45,167 nucleotides of DNA from Chlamydiia bacterium (GTDB lineage: Bacteria; Chlamydiota; Chlamydiia; Chlamydiales; 2-12-FULL-49-11): positions 1 to 45,167 of the forward strand of contig JAJACQ010000015.1 of the NCBI GenBank assembly GCA_022601435.1, read 5' to 3'. Shown here piece by piece: positions 25,254-32,880 of the stretch. A model generated the notes under the pieces. The model was not told the origin of the DNA. It ran no database searches and was given only the letters and a program-made list of their open reading frames with translations. The position numbers were made by a program, and so were the translations under genes. The first letter of the stretch is position 1; the number at the start of each line of letters is the position of its first letter.

Positions 25254-26275
25254 TAGTAAAGATATCTGGAAAAAACTATGATTATTTTAATGAATTTTCC
25301 CTTGATAGGAAATATGATTCAATTGGTTCGTCCTTTTCTCTTTCCGCTCTTTTCGAGCCTGACAGTAGTATTCATCGCGAGATATTCAAACCTTTTACGT
25401 ACCCACTTATTGAAATATTCGAAGGTGGGAAAAAGTTGTTTACTGGGTATATTGTAAACAACAAGTTTTCGTTAAGCAAAAACGCGAAGTTGTCTCCTTT
25501 AAGTGGTTATTCAAAAACAGGATTTCTTGAAGATTGTGATGTTCCCAAATCGGTTTACCCGCTCTCATTTAATAATTTAGGTTTAAGAGAAATTGCAACG
25601 CAACTTTGTAATCCATTTGACTTAAAGGTGGTGGTTCATCCATCTGCTACTGCAATTGCTGATGAGGTTTATGATCAGATTGAAACAGAAGATGTTAAAA
25701 GCATAAAATCTTTTTTAACAGAACTTGCCACTCAAAAGAATCTTTTATTGTCACATACAGTTGAGGGGGAGTTGTTAATCACAAAGACGAATACAGATGC
25801 TGTACCAGTCGCTAATCTTGGAAGTAGCGGGAACACGGAATCTTTCACGTTGAGTACGAATGGTCGAAAAATGTTTTCTGATAATTTAGTAATGCAAGAC
25901 GCTGATGTTGACACAGATAACGCTAGTGAGGCGGAGGTTAGTAATCCATATGTAAAGAGGTTTAGGTCTAAAACATGGAAACAGAGCTCTGGAAACAATA
26001 ATCAAACTGAAGACACTGCAAGAAATGTTCTTTCTACACAATTGAAAGCTATAACTTTAAATATTGAAATTAATTCAGTATTTTGGAATAATGGGATTTT
26101 GATAGAACCCAATCAAATTATAACTGTTGAGTCTCCGGAGCTATATTTATTTAAAAAAACCAAATTTTTTGTAGAGAGTGTTAAATTTAAAGGTAACGCA
26201 AAGAGGGTTGGAGCTTCAATTGTTTGCGTTCCCTTGGAGGTTTACAATGAAAGTGAAGTTGTTTCAATATTTTAA
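25250..26275 (+). CDS. baseplate hub protein (Mu gpP-like)
   Basis: 341 residues with the late-control D / gpP layout: IVKISGKNYDYFNEFSLDRKYDSIGSSFSLSA (about 2-33), PLIEIFEGGKKLFTGYIVNN (about 51-70), a helical DVKSIKSFLTELATQKNLLLSHT stretch and a C-terminal strand domain (NQIITVESPELYLFKKTKFFVESVKF). It forms the trimeric hub at the tip of the tube. It overlaps gpN by 4 bases and precedes the spike. Confidence 0.78.
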   Translation: MIVKISGKNYDYFNEFSLDRKYDSIGSSFSLSALFEPDSSIHREIFKPFTYPLIEIFEGGKKLFTGYIVNNKFSLSKNAKLSPLSGYSKTGFLEDCDVPKSVYPLSFNNLGLREIATQLCNPFDLKVVVHPSATAIADEVYDQIETEDVKSIKSFLTELATQKNLLLSHTVEGELLITKTNTDAVPVANLGSSGNTESFTLSTNGRKMFSDNLVMQDADVDTDNASEAEVSNPYVKRFRSKTWKQSSGNNNQTEDTARNVLSTQLKAITLNIEINSVFWNNGILIEPNQIITVESPELYLFKKTKFFVESVKFKGNAKRVGASIVCVPLEVYNESEVVSIF

Positions 26276-26277
26276 TT

Positions 26278-26772
26278 ATGAGCGGAGTCATTTCAAAAGT
26301 TATAAGCGTTGAGTTTGACAAACTAAAAAGGCATGTCATCAAAGTTTTAAGTAAGGGTAAGATTGATGTAAGAACGCCACTTAACACCTCTCCACCCAAT
26401 ACTGATGCGCCTCCAATTGCTGGACTGAGAGCTATATACATGAGGACAGGAAATAGTGGTAAAAGTGTTATAATTGGATATATTAATGAAAAAATGGTTG
26501 CTAAACCTGGAGAGTATAGAATTTACTCAACAGATTTAGGTGGTGTAGAAAAAAATTATATACATTTAACTAATGATGGGGTTATTGAGATTGGAGGAGA
26601 ATCTGATAATATGGTTAGGTATTCAAAATTAAATGATGGGATGTCTGATCTTGACACTCAAATTAACGCTGAATTGGTTAAAATAGCTACAGCGATTGGG
26701 GGTTCTTATACGCCAGGAACAATAAGTACTGACATATCAGACTCAAAAATTGACGAAGTTAAAACAAGTTAA
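26278..26772 (+). CDS. baseplate spike protein (Mu gp45-like)
   Basis: 164 residues. The run GKSVIIGYINEKMVAKPGEYRIYSTD...KNYIHLTNDGVIEIGGESDNMVRYSKL (about 60-120) matches gp45-type central spikes: an OB-like part followed by a short beta-helix. The spike pierces the outer membrane. The C-terminal helix (MSDLDTQINAELVKIATAIGG) is the usual ending. It immediately follows the hub gene. Confidence 0.72.
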   Translation: MSGVISKVISVEFDKLKRHVIKVLSKGKIDVRTPLNTSPPNTDAPPIAGLRAIYMRTGNSGKSVIIGYINEKMVAKPGEYRIYSTDLGGVEKNYIHLTNDGVIEIGGESDNMVRYSKLNDGMSDLDTQINAELVKIATAIGGSYTPGTISTDISDSKIDEVKTS

Positions 26773-26777
26773 ATGTT

Positions 26778-27128
26778 ATGAAAAAATTAATAATAAACGG
26801 ATTAATTACAATGGTTATCGGGTCAATTGGGACAGTGATGGTTGCTTGGTTTCTTGATTACGGCAAGCTTAAGGAGGTTGACAGAGCTAGAATTGAAAAA
26901 GAGATTGCTATTGATTATGAAAGTAAAATTATTGAAATAATGGCGGACGCCAAAAAGGAAAATGAAGTTTTAAGAAACGAACTAAATACTTCGTTAAAAA
27001 TAACTAGGGAGATAATTTTACATGACAATAATTTAACCCTTGAAGCTATTAAAATAATTACGAGTGATTCATTGTCCGTTACTCAGGGTGAGCTGGATTC
27101 TATTTACTCTCAAATGTTAACAGAATGA
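26778..27128 (+). CDS. membrane-anchored coiled-coil protein (spanin candidate)
   Basis: 116 residues: an N-terminal transmembrane helix (about 3-26, LIINGLITMVIGSIGTVMVAWFL) and a charged long helix (VDRARIEKEIAIDYESKIIEIMADAKKENEVLRNEL). The topology equals an i-spanin or Rz-like protein. The next gene, encoding an exported protein, overlaps it by 4 bases, the arrangement seen for spanin pairs. Function is inferred from topology and location at the end of the late region. Confidence 0.5.
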   Translation: MKKLIINGLITMVIGSIGTVMVAWFLDYGKLKEVDRARIEKEIAIDYESKIIEIMADAKKENEVLRNELNTSLKITREIILHDNNLTLEAIKIITSDSLSVTQGELDSIYSQMLTE

Positions 27129-27616
27129 AAAAGTTTTTAATAATACCAATTTTACTTATCTCGTTTGTTTCTATTGGTCAAGATGTTTTAACAGGATCAG
27201 AATTGCCGACTATTGTTCAAAATGACACTGTAATAATTTATGGCGAAGCGTGGGTTCAATCATCACGGTCTGAGGTTCACCAAAGAGCGGAGCAAAAAAG
27301 CTGCGAGAAGCGCCTGAAAAGAGTTCACAAAGTGTTAAATAGTAAAATATTGGTAATGCACCAGATTGACTCTTTGTTGCTTAGAATTGAAGATATAGAA
27401 ACTCAAAGGGACTCGTTAAAAATGGCGTTTGACAATATGACGTTATACGAAGTTTCGGAAGCTCAAATTCAATTAAATAAATATGCGAAGCAAATAACAG
27501 ATTCGAATTATGACCTTTGGGTTTACAAGACAAGATTGAAGAAAATAAAGAAGAAGTTGTTTTTGTTGTATACTGTTATTGTTTTGGAAGGTGTTTTAAT
27601 AGTGTTGTTGATCTAA
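27125..27616 (+). CDS. exported coiled-coil protein with C-terminal membrane helix
   Basis: 163 residues: signal peptide (KKFLIIPILLISFVSIGQD, no lipobox cysteine), a periplasmic helical part with many charged residues (about 55-135), and a C-terminal transmembrane helix (LFLLYTVIVLEGVLIVLLI). Together with the previous gene this could be a two-part spanin. Alternatively it alone spans the periplasm like a single-gene spanin, though those are usually lipoproteins at the outer membrane. Its stop overlaps the stop of the convergent esterase gene. Confidence 0.5.
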   Translation: MKKFLIIPILLISFVSIGQDVLTGSELPTIVQNDTVIIYGEAWVQSSRSEVHQRAEQKSCEKRLKRVHKVLNSKILVMHQIDSLLLRIEDIETQRDSLKMAFDNMTLYEVSEAQIQLNKYAKQITDSNYDLWVYKTRLKKIKKKLFLLYTVIVLEGVLIVLLI

Positions 27617-28629
27617 TTAATAATTAAACCTTGTTGTTTTATAATAAAATCAAGAGATAGTTCTTCTAAACTTTTACCGTCAACTGAAGCGCCCCATGCG
27701 CCATGACCATGTCCTTCTAATTTGTAATAGACAAAAGGGGTTTCGTTGGACTCATATATCTCTTTTAGAGCTAAAGCTTTGTTTATTGATACAACATTGT
27801 CATTGTCTCCATGAGCTATAAACAATGATGGACTTTCCTTGTTAAAGCTTGTTCGGTTGTAAATTATTTCAATTGCATCTATAACATTTTTTGACCCCCA
27901 TAAATCGATTATTGTTTTAATCTTATAACCTTGATGCATGTTTGTGGTTAAGAGTGTTTTATCTTCATCAATGCTTATTTCATCTCTAAATTCTTCTGGT
28001 TTTGATACAGCGGCGGAAATAGCCATTGAAGCTCCAGCTGAACTTCCTCCGATGGTTATGTAGTTGGTATTTATTTTATAAGCACTTGCGTTTTTCAAAG
28101 CCCACCTGACGGCCGCGTTTACGTCTCTTTGCGAAGGATATATAGCTCTCAGTTGCGAAGGATTAGCTTCAGGAACGCTTAAAGGGTAATCATACCATTC
28201 TTTTGGAATTGTGCCAAGGTCATCCCTAAGTCTGTAATCTACAGACATGAAAACAAAACCTTTAGATGCGTAATAATTACCCCACCTACTTATGTTTAAA
28301 TCTTGTTTAGATCCAGTAATAAACCCACCTCCGTGAACAAATATGAATAATGGTCTATTCTCACTCCCTCTTTTAGGTTGGTATATGTCCATTTTTAGCG
28401 ACATTGTTTCGCCCTCTCCATTTTTGTGTGTCATTCCTTCAGCATATATTACGTCCTTTATTAAAAAAACATCTTCTCGAACATCTACGTAATTAATGGA
28501 TGTAATATTAGGTGGGGGTATTTTCAAGATAATATCGTTGTTTTTAACACATGATATGCTTGTAATAAAAATATTAATAATTAACATTTTTATTACAAAG
28601 TTTCTTATAGTATCGTACTGAACAAGCAT
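27613..28629 (-). CDS. lipoprotein alpha/beta-hydrolase (esterase)
   Basis: 338 residues. A lipoprotein signal (R9, K14, hydrophobic core, lipobox ITSISC with Cys27) predicts export and lipid anchoring. The hydrolase core shows the oxyanion loop HGGG (99-102), nucleophile elbow GSSAG (Ser197), an acidic residue in HGDND (Asp275) and histidine in EGHGHG (His307 or 309). This matches the BD-FAE/Hsl-type carboxylesterase family, which includes polysaccharide and feruloyl de-esterifying enzymes. It is the last gene of the leftward operon. In a phage it may strip acetyl groups from host glycan, alter the envelope of the infected cell, or be a carried host gene. Confidence 0.85.
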   Translation of the reverse strand: MLVQYDTIRNFVIKMLIINIFITSISCVKNNDIILKIPPPNITSINYVDVREDVFLIKDVIYAEGMTHKNGEGETMSLKMDIYQPKRGSENRPLFIFVHGGGFITGSKQDLNISRWGNYYASKGFVFMSVDYRLRDDLGTIPKEWYDYPLSVPEANPSQLRAIYPSQRDVNAAVRWALKNASAYKINTNYITIGGSSAGASMAISAAVSKPEEFRDEISIDEDKTLLTTNMHQGYKIKTIIDLWGSKNVIDAIEIIYNRTSFNKESPSLFIAHGDNDNVVSINKALALKEIYESNETPFVYYKLEGHGHGAWGASVDGKSLEELSLDFIIKQQGLIIN

Positions 28630-28647
28630 TTTTTTTGAATTATTGTA

Positions 28648-28830
28648 TTAGCTTTCTTTGTCCCCGTTTTTTGATTGTCCTAAACTGTTGAACCCAGACA
28701 AACTTGGTGCGGAAACAATTTTTTTCATTTTTTCACCGCACTCGCATAACATGGATTTTTTATACTCAGACATTGGAAGAAACTCTTCCTTCTCTTTTCC
28801 GCAGGAACATTTATACTGATAAACTGGCAT
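28648..28830 (-). CDS. FmdB-type zinc ribbon protein
   Basis: 60 residues starting MPVYQYKCSCGKEKEEF, with a second metal knuckle (MLCECGEKMKKIVSAPS). Two CxC pairs (C8/C10 and C29/C31) fit the FmdB/CxxC family small zinc ribbon, whose cellular role is not well known. It overlaps the exonuclease gene by 20 bases. The C-terminus (NSLGQSKNGDKES) is flexible. Confidence 0.72.
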   Translation of the reverse strand: MPVYQYKCSCGKEKEEFLPMSEYKKSMLCECGEKMKKIVSAPSLSGFNSLGQSKNGDKES

Positions 28831-29551
28831 ATTCTTCTTTTAAAGTTTTTTCAATTGACACTTCAATATCTTCTTCAAAGTCCCAATTTGATATACATTT
28901 TTCAGCTAATTCATAACGTTGTAACAACCTCTTTTGATGTAATTCACTAGCGCCAACAATTTCAATTGCATAATTCTCATAGGTCATAGGGTAGGTTACA
29001 ACGTAAAGGCATTTTTTTACACCAAGAACAAGCATTTCGGTTTGTATCTGCCAGAAATCGCAATGTTTTTCGTCAACTTTGCTTTTCTTTCTCGTATAAC
29101 AACCATCCCAAGACACGCTACTTTTCATTTCAAGAGCCATCACTTCACCTTTTAGAGTAATCCGACCATCTGGTGTTGCTCCAAGGTTTAACTCCTTAAA
29201 TCGCATAAAATCACATTCAGAATAAGATTCAATTATCCCGGCGCTTTTTAGGTGATTAATAAGTGGCAACTCGTTTTCTTTTCCATAATCCAAATTAAAG
29301 CTTTTGGTTTCATTATTCATGCAACCAGTTTTCCTTTCCATTGCAACCTGGAATACGTACTTATAAAATCCGGAACCAACACCAAAAAGCTTGGATGGTT
29401 CACCCCATGATTTTTTAGATGTTAAGCGGTTACAGCTCATTATATCATGTATCTTAGAGCCAGTAAACATCCCCATTCTTTCCTTTAACCATTTAAGGTT
29501 TTCATCCTCTTGATGAACCGTCTTTTCTGGTAAAAACTCATTATATTCCAT
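28811..29551 (-). CDS. YqaJ-type recombination exonuclease
   Basis: 246 residues with the lambda-exonuclease/YqaJ fold signature: WLKERMGMFTGSKIHDIM (about 25-42), GATPDGRITLKGEVMALEMKSSVSWDG (about 123-149, holding the D and E-x-K metal residues) and CDFWQIQTEMLVLGVKKCLYVVTYP (about 163-187). It resects double-stranded ends to give 3' tails for annealing. It works with a neighbouring OB-like protein and probably with the SMC-type ATPase upstream. The start overlaps the previous gene. Confidence 0.88.
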   Translation of the reverse strand: MEYNEFLPEKTVHQEDENLKWLKERMGMFTGSKIHDIMSCNRLTSKKSWGEPSKLFGVGSGFYKYVFQVAMERKTGCMNNETKSFNLDYGKENELPLINHLKSAGIIESYSECDFMRFKELNLGATPDGRITLKGEVMALEMKSSVSWDGCYTRKKSKVDEKHCDFWQIQTEMLVLGVKKCLYVVTYPMTYENYAIEIVGASELHQKRLLQRYELAEKCISNWDFEEDIEVSIEKTLKEEYASLSV

Positions 29552-30041
29552 ACTCTAAAAGGGTTTTCTTGTTTTCTTCACTTAAAATGTACCGATCAGT
29601 AATAACGGTAATTGGTTTTTTAGCTTTCATAGCTTCAATTGCGCTTTCCCACATACTGTGTTCTGGGGTCAACTCAACTTTTTCAGATTGCTTCGGCTTT
29701 GGTAAAGTTGATGAAACACGTAAAGCGGGCTGTTTTCCGCTCGGTGTATTCACGTTTTGCTGCTTGAATATAATGATTTTTTTACCAATCCAATTTTCAA
29801 CGTATGGTGACTTCAGTATTTTTTCAACCATTTTACCATTCGTAGCGTTTAATATAAGTCCTTTTTTGACTTCTTTGAAGAATAAAACGGGAACCGATTT
29901 TTTATCAGCACCTTGCTTGGCCTGTACCCTTTTTTCTTCAACCCTTATGATGGTTAATTCTAGTTGATCATCATCCTTTAAATCCCATTCTCCTAGGAAT
30001 TCTTTATCTTTGTATTTTTTCCAATGTGTTTTGTCGCTCAT
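29541..30041 (-). CDS. conserved recombination-linked protein (OB-like)
   Basis: 166 residues. The pattern THWKKYKDKEFLGEWDLKDDDQLELTIIRVEEKRV...VPVLFFKEVKKGLILNATNGKMVEKILKSPYVENWIGKKIIIFKQ is one I know from many phages, usually annotated as hypothetical. It has beta strands that look like an OB fold and is repeatedly found next to YqaJ-type exonucleases. It could be the single-strand annealing or DNA-binding partner; that is inference. The C-terminal helix (LTPEHSMWESAIEAMKAKK) is separate. Confidence 0.68.
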   Translation of the reverse strand: MSDKTHWKKYKDKEFLGEWDLKDDDQLELTIIRVEEKRVQAKQGADKKSVPVLFFKEVKKGLILNATNGKMVEKILKSPYVENWIGKKIIIFKQQNVNTPSGKQPALRVSSTLPKPKQSEKVELTPEHSMWESAIEAMKAKKPITVITDRYILSEENKKTLLEYGI

Positions 30042-30061
30042 TACTTCTCTTTTTCTAGTTA

Positions 30062-30193
30062 CTACATAAATGCGTTAAACTCTTTTCCTAAGTTTCCAGA
30101 TTTATAATCTTCTTTTACTGTTGGTACATCTTTCCAGAAATAATTTTGCCCCCATCCGTCCTCCCATTTTTGTTGAAATAACCTTTCCGTCAA
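30062..30193 (-). CDS. small protein, 43 aa, or 3' part of a frameshifted gene
   Basis: A TTG-started frame running MTERLFQQKWEDGWGQNYFW... to TAG, ending LGKEFNAFM. Composition (Trp, Asp, Lys) and codon use look like real coding sequence, better than the overlapping frame at the same place. It has no ATG and overlaps the end of the ORF at 30102-30257, one base offset. Either it is a coupled small gene or the continuation of that ORF by a +1 shift. Confidence 0.35.
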   Translation of the reverse strand: MTERLFQQKWEDGWGQNYFWKDVPTVKEDYKSGNLGKEFNAFM

Positions 30194-30257
30194 TAGACCT
30201 CTCTATAGCCTCTTGTTTCTCAATAAATCTCAATTCGTTTAGTGGTTGCTCATTCAT
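30102..30257 (-). CDS. small protein, 51 aa
   Basis: The ATG frame MNEQPLNELRFIEKQEAIER has a helical, protein-like first half. The second half (KMGGRMGAKLFLERC) uses rarer codons while a neighbouring frame looks coding. It lies between the SMC-like ATPase and the OB-like gene. No family is recognised. Confidence 0.35.
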   Translation of the reverse strand: MNEQPLNELRFIEKQEAIERSIDGKVISTKMGGRMGAKLFLERCTNSKRRL

Positions 30258-30316
30258 AATTACTCGTTTTAATTGTGTCAATTATTTCTTTTTCAAATAC
30301 TTTCATAAACGGTCAA

Positions 30317-32017
30317 TTAATTAAAAAACACCTCTCCACCTTCAATAAAAATGTCACCTGAATCAAGACTCTCTTGAGTAAAGTCGCCAGTAATATTTAT
30401 TATTACCGTCAAATTTAACTTTTCAGCCATTTCATTTAAAAGTGACCTCGTTTTATTGTCAATTGGCACGTCATCAATCCAAATATAACGCATTGACTTT
30501 TCTTTTAGGCCTAGAAGATAGTTTTGAACTAAAAGGCATATCATAGGCTTTTGTGTCCCAGAATAGCTTGAAAGCTTTCTTAACTCCAGACCAGGGTTAT
30601 TAAAATAATCGGAGTCATATTCACCGTTGTAAGCGAGATAAATATTCATTTTTTCATCTGATTCATCGAAACAAATCTTTAATCCAGAAACACCAGTATT
30701 AACATTTTTAAGAAGTTCCGCATATTCCTTTCTTATTTCTTGAACCTGTTTTTCACACCCTTTCCATTTTATAAATGATTGAACTGAGGCTACCGTTTTA
30801 TTTACTTCTCGATCTTCTGCAATTTGCCTTCTTAAAGTGTCTAACTCACTTTTTAAGCTATCAACATCTGTTTCGTAAGTCTTGTTTTGAGTTTCCTTGT
30901 AAACAGAGTTTAGAGAAACGTACTCATTGAATACACTTAAAATGTGGGGTGGTAACTCTTCTTTTTCAACAATTAAATTGTCTAAGTCTATTTTATTTTT
31001 GACCGTAGGAACATATTCTCCAGGTAGAACTGCGGCGCTTTTAAATGTTTCAATTAAAATTTCTTCGTTATCAAAAACACCCTTTGAGGTCAAAAACTTT
31101 ACGTTAGTATATATCTCATTTAGCTTGTCCCTAATAATTTTGGTAGAAGACACATTCTCCGCCACTTTTTGCCTCTCTGAATTGTTAAAGCCATCTACTT
31201 CAAGATTATACTCCCTCAATTTTTGAAGTAGCTCATCTTTTTGAAGCGATATTTTTCTCAGGTCGTCTGTTTTTCTATTTTCAGCACCTTCTGATGAGTT
31301 ACTTATATTAAAAATTAATTTTTGCTCCTGACTTAAGCTGTCTTGTATATTAATTGATTTTGGAATGGTTGATTCATTGTCAACATCAATCCCTTGATCC
31401 ATTAAAATATGTTTGTACCCACCAACTTGTTTTCTTAAAACATCAGCTTCTGTACGTGACTGTATAGCCTTGTCAAGTCTACCAAGTATAGATTCCCCAT
31501 ACAACACATTTGCCTTGTCAAATATTACACCAAACTGCTCAAGTTGATCTGAATATAGTTCAAGCAAAATATTTCTCTGAGTGGTGAAATTTTCGCTTGT
31601 CAACTCGTTCATTCTCCAATTTAAAGCGGTCTGAAGACTTTTTAAGTACGAGCTAGGAGTTGCTTTTACGCCATCAATGATTGGCTCCTTTATCTTTTTC
31701 CCACTTTCATCCTTAGTGTAAATGGAATAATCCAGTTTACCGTTTGAATCCGTTTTGCTTCCAACAAAAATTCTGGTATTACCATCCAATAATTCAACCT
31801 CCTGGTCAACTTTGCCATATAAAAGCTTGTCGTCTTTAAGTGCTTCTGAACCTTGAGTTCCAAGCTTCAAAGACTTTTGAAGAGTAGTCTTACCCTCCCC
31901 AACTCTTGCTTTAATGGCAATAATATTGTTTTCTTGATTAAACTTACAGTCGAAACTTTGAAGTATACCAAACTGTTCATTTACCTTTAACCCTATAATT
32001 TTAACTTCCTGACTCAT
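30317..32017 (-). CDS. SMC/RecF-like ABC ATPase
   Basis: 566 residues. The N-terminal P-loop is ARVGEGKTTLQKS (Walker A, about 38-50). A long charged helical region with coiled coils lies in the middle (about 190-430). The C-terminal half carries a signature-like LSSYSGTQKP (about 478-488) and Walker B YIWIDD (about 508-516). This is the head-coil-head layout of SbcC/RecF/RecN-type proteins. Its partner nuclease may be the YqaJ exonuclease downstream; no SbcD-type gene is seen. A structured RNA leader precedes it. Confidence 0.75.
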   Translation of the reverse strand: MSQEVKIIGLKVNEQFGILQSFDCKFNQENNIIAIKARVGEGKTTLQKSLKLGTQGSEALKDDKLLYGKVDQEVELLDGNTRIFVGSKTDSNGKLDYSIYTKDESGKKIKEPIIDGVKATPSSYLKSLQTALNWRMNELTSENFTTQRNILLELYSDQLEQFGVIFDKANVLYGESILGRLDKAIQSRTEADVLRKQVGGYKHILMDQGIDVDNESTIPKSINIQDSLSQEQKLIFNISNSSEGAENRKTDDLRKISLQKDELLQKLREYNLEVDGFNNSERQKVAENVSSTKIIRDKLNEIYTNVKFLTSKGVFDNEEILIETFKSAAVLPGEYVPTVKNKIDLDNLIVEKEELPPHILSVFNEYVSLNSVYKETQNKTYETDVDSLKSELDTLRRQIAEDREVNKTVASVQSFIKWKGCEKQVQEIRKEYAELLKNVNTGVSGLKICFDESDEKMNIYLAYNGEYDSDYFNNPGLELRKLSSYSGTQKPMICLLVQNYLLGLKEKSMRYIWIDDVPIDNKTRSLLNEMAEKLNLTVIINITGDFTQESLDSGDIFIEGGEVFFN

Positions 32018-32042
32018 CTTCCATATATTTTTTTATTTAAAA

Positions 32043-32111
32043 ACAACGCATTAAAACGCTTTTCAACACCAGCTTAAAACCCCATTAAAACGGGGTTTAC
32101 ACGGGCGTTGT
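32043..32111 (-). promoter_or_regulatory. structured mRNA leader before the SMC-like gene
   Basis: ACAACGC (32043-32049) pairs with GCGTTGT (32105-32111), enclosing a 7-bp hairpin AAACCCC/GGGGTTT with 8-base loop (32077-32098; on the mRNA the loop is GUUUUAAU). A second GUUUUAAU lies at 32050-32057, flanked only by GC/GC. It sits between the adenine methyltransferase stop and the ATPase start. The hairpin could also act as a terminator, since UUUU follows it on the mRNA. Confidence 0.5.
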
Positions 32112-32119
32112 AAACAATG

Positions 32120-32548
32120 CTAAGCTCTACCATCAAACACCACCACCATTGAGTCGTGCATTCCAGCTTTGCCCGTAACATATTCGCCTTTTGTATTAAC
32201 ACCGCAAAATTTTATTCTCTTTTCTATAAAGCGGATCTCTTTTTGGTTCGGCAATATATGTCTGTGAAATAATTGAGTGCTTGTACTCACAGGCAAAAGC
32301 ATTACGCATAATTTACCTTTCTTGCTTTCTTCTATTGCCTTAATCACAAACGCATCTTTTAACTTCCTGCTATAAGGTGGGTTTATAAAATTTCGCTCTT
32401 TCCATTCAATTTCAAGTCCGTTCCATTTTTCAATATCGTGCTGATACGGGCAAGGGTCAAAGTTAAAATCAAATTCACCGTTTAATTCATCATAAAAATA
32501 TGGTGGTGTAGCCCAATCGTCTTTATGTGGTATGTTTCTGTTTTTCAT
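32120..32548 (-). CDS. DNA N6-adenine methyltransferase (phage Dam family)
   Basis: 142 residues. The motifs of phage-type Dam are DDWATPPYFYDELN (10-23), FDFNFDPCP (26-34) and the catalytic NPPY (56-59), with the strand LCVMLLPVSTSTQLFHRHILP behind it. It methylates adenine using SAM and probably shields phage DNA from restriction or controls timing. It is short but complete for the family. It follows a strong leader hairpin. A cytosine methyltransferase is encoded 2 kb away. Confidence 0.88.
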   Translation of the reverse strand: MKNRNIPHKDDWATPPYFYDELNGEFDFNFDPCPYQHDIEKWNGLEIEWKERNFINPPYSRKLKDAFVIKAIEESKKGKLCVMLLPVSTSTQLFHRHILPNQKEIRFIEKRIKFCGVNTKGEYVTGKAGMHDSMVVVFDGRA

Positions 32549-32585
32549 AATTTATCTTTTTAAATCCGCACAGTTTACAACAATG

Positions 32586-32613
32586 TATATAAGCCATTAA
32601 AACGGCTCATATA
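32586..32613 (-). promoter_or_regulatory. 10-bp leader hairpin with GUUUUAAU loop
   Basis: On the mRNA, UAUAUGAGCC pairs with GGCUUAUAUA (one G-U pair) around GUUUUAAU. It lies 38 bases before the Dam ATG. The same 8-base loop caps the hairpin at 32077-32098 with a different stem sequence, so the loop, not the stem, is kept. No U-run follows, which argues against a terminator here. Confidence 0.55.
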
Positions 32614-32658
32614 CTCAGCGTTAACCAATTTCCCGACATCAGGAAAAAGGTTTAATAT

Positions 32659-32832
32659 TTACTGTTCTACATCTTTTAAAATTGAAGTTAATTCATCTTG
32701 TAAATAAGATTCTATCGCTTCAAGTTTTTTTATCTTCTTTTCAAGTTTTTCCTTGCTTATTGAAGTTGACTTCCTCAAAAGTTCAAGCTTAATTTTCGAT
32801 AAACTTAATTTTATCATTTGTATTTCTTCCAT
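32659..32832 (-). CDS. small coiled-coil protein, 57 aa
   Basis: MEEIQMIKLSLSKIKLELLR... is one long amphipathic helix ending LTSILKDVEQ. I place the start at ATG 32832; an in-frame TTG at 32865 would run through the repeated operator motif. Two operator-like repeats lie just upstream. Function unknown; a small regulator or host-interacting protein is possible. Confidence 0.5.
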   Translation of the reverse strand: MEEIQMIKLSLSKIKLELLRKSTSISKEKLEKKIKKLEAIESYLQDELTSILKDVEQ

Positions 32833-32843
32833 ACACAATAATA

Positions 32844-32880
32844 CAAAATTCCGTATAACTTTCAAAATCCCGTATAACTT
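32844..32880 (-). promoter_or_regulatory. tandem operator-like motif (two copies)
   Basis: On the minus strand AAGTTATACGGGATTTTG (32880-32863) and AAGTTATACGGAATTTTG (32861-32844) are direct repeats 19 bp apart, differing in one base. They precede the small coiled-coil gene and begin right at the end of the helicase gene. GAATTTTG within the second is close to the -7 element. Same motif family as at 964-981 and 44655-44699. Confidence 0.6.

Noticed and set aside
29569..29967. 132-codon plus-strand frame over the OB-like gene
   Set aside because: Antisense shadow with Phe/Ser/Leu composition typical of the reverse of Lys/Glu-rich genes.
30250..30306. 18-codon frame MKVFEKEIIDTIKTSNYE after the SMC-like gene
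   Set aside because: Too short to support as a gene on its own; mentioned only as part of the frame puzzle at 30062-30306.
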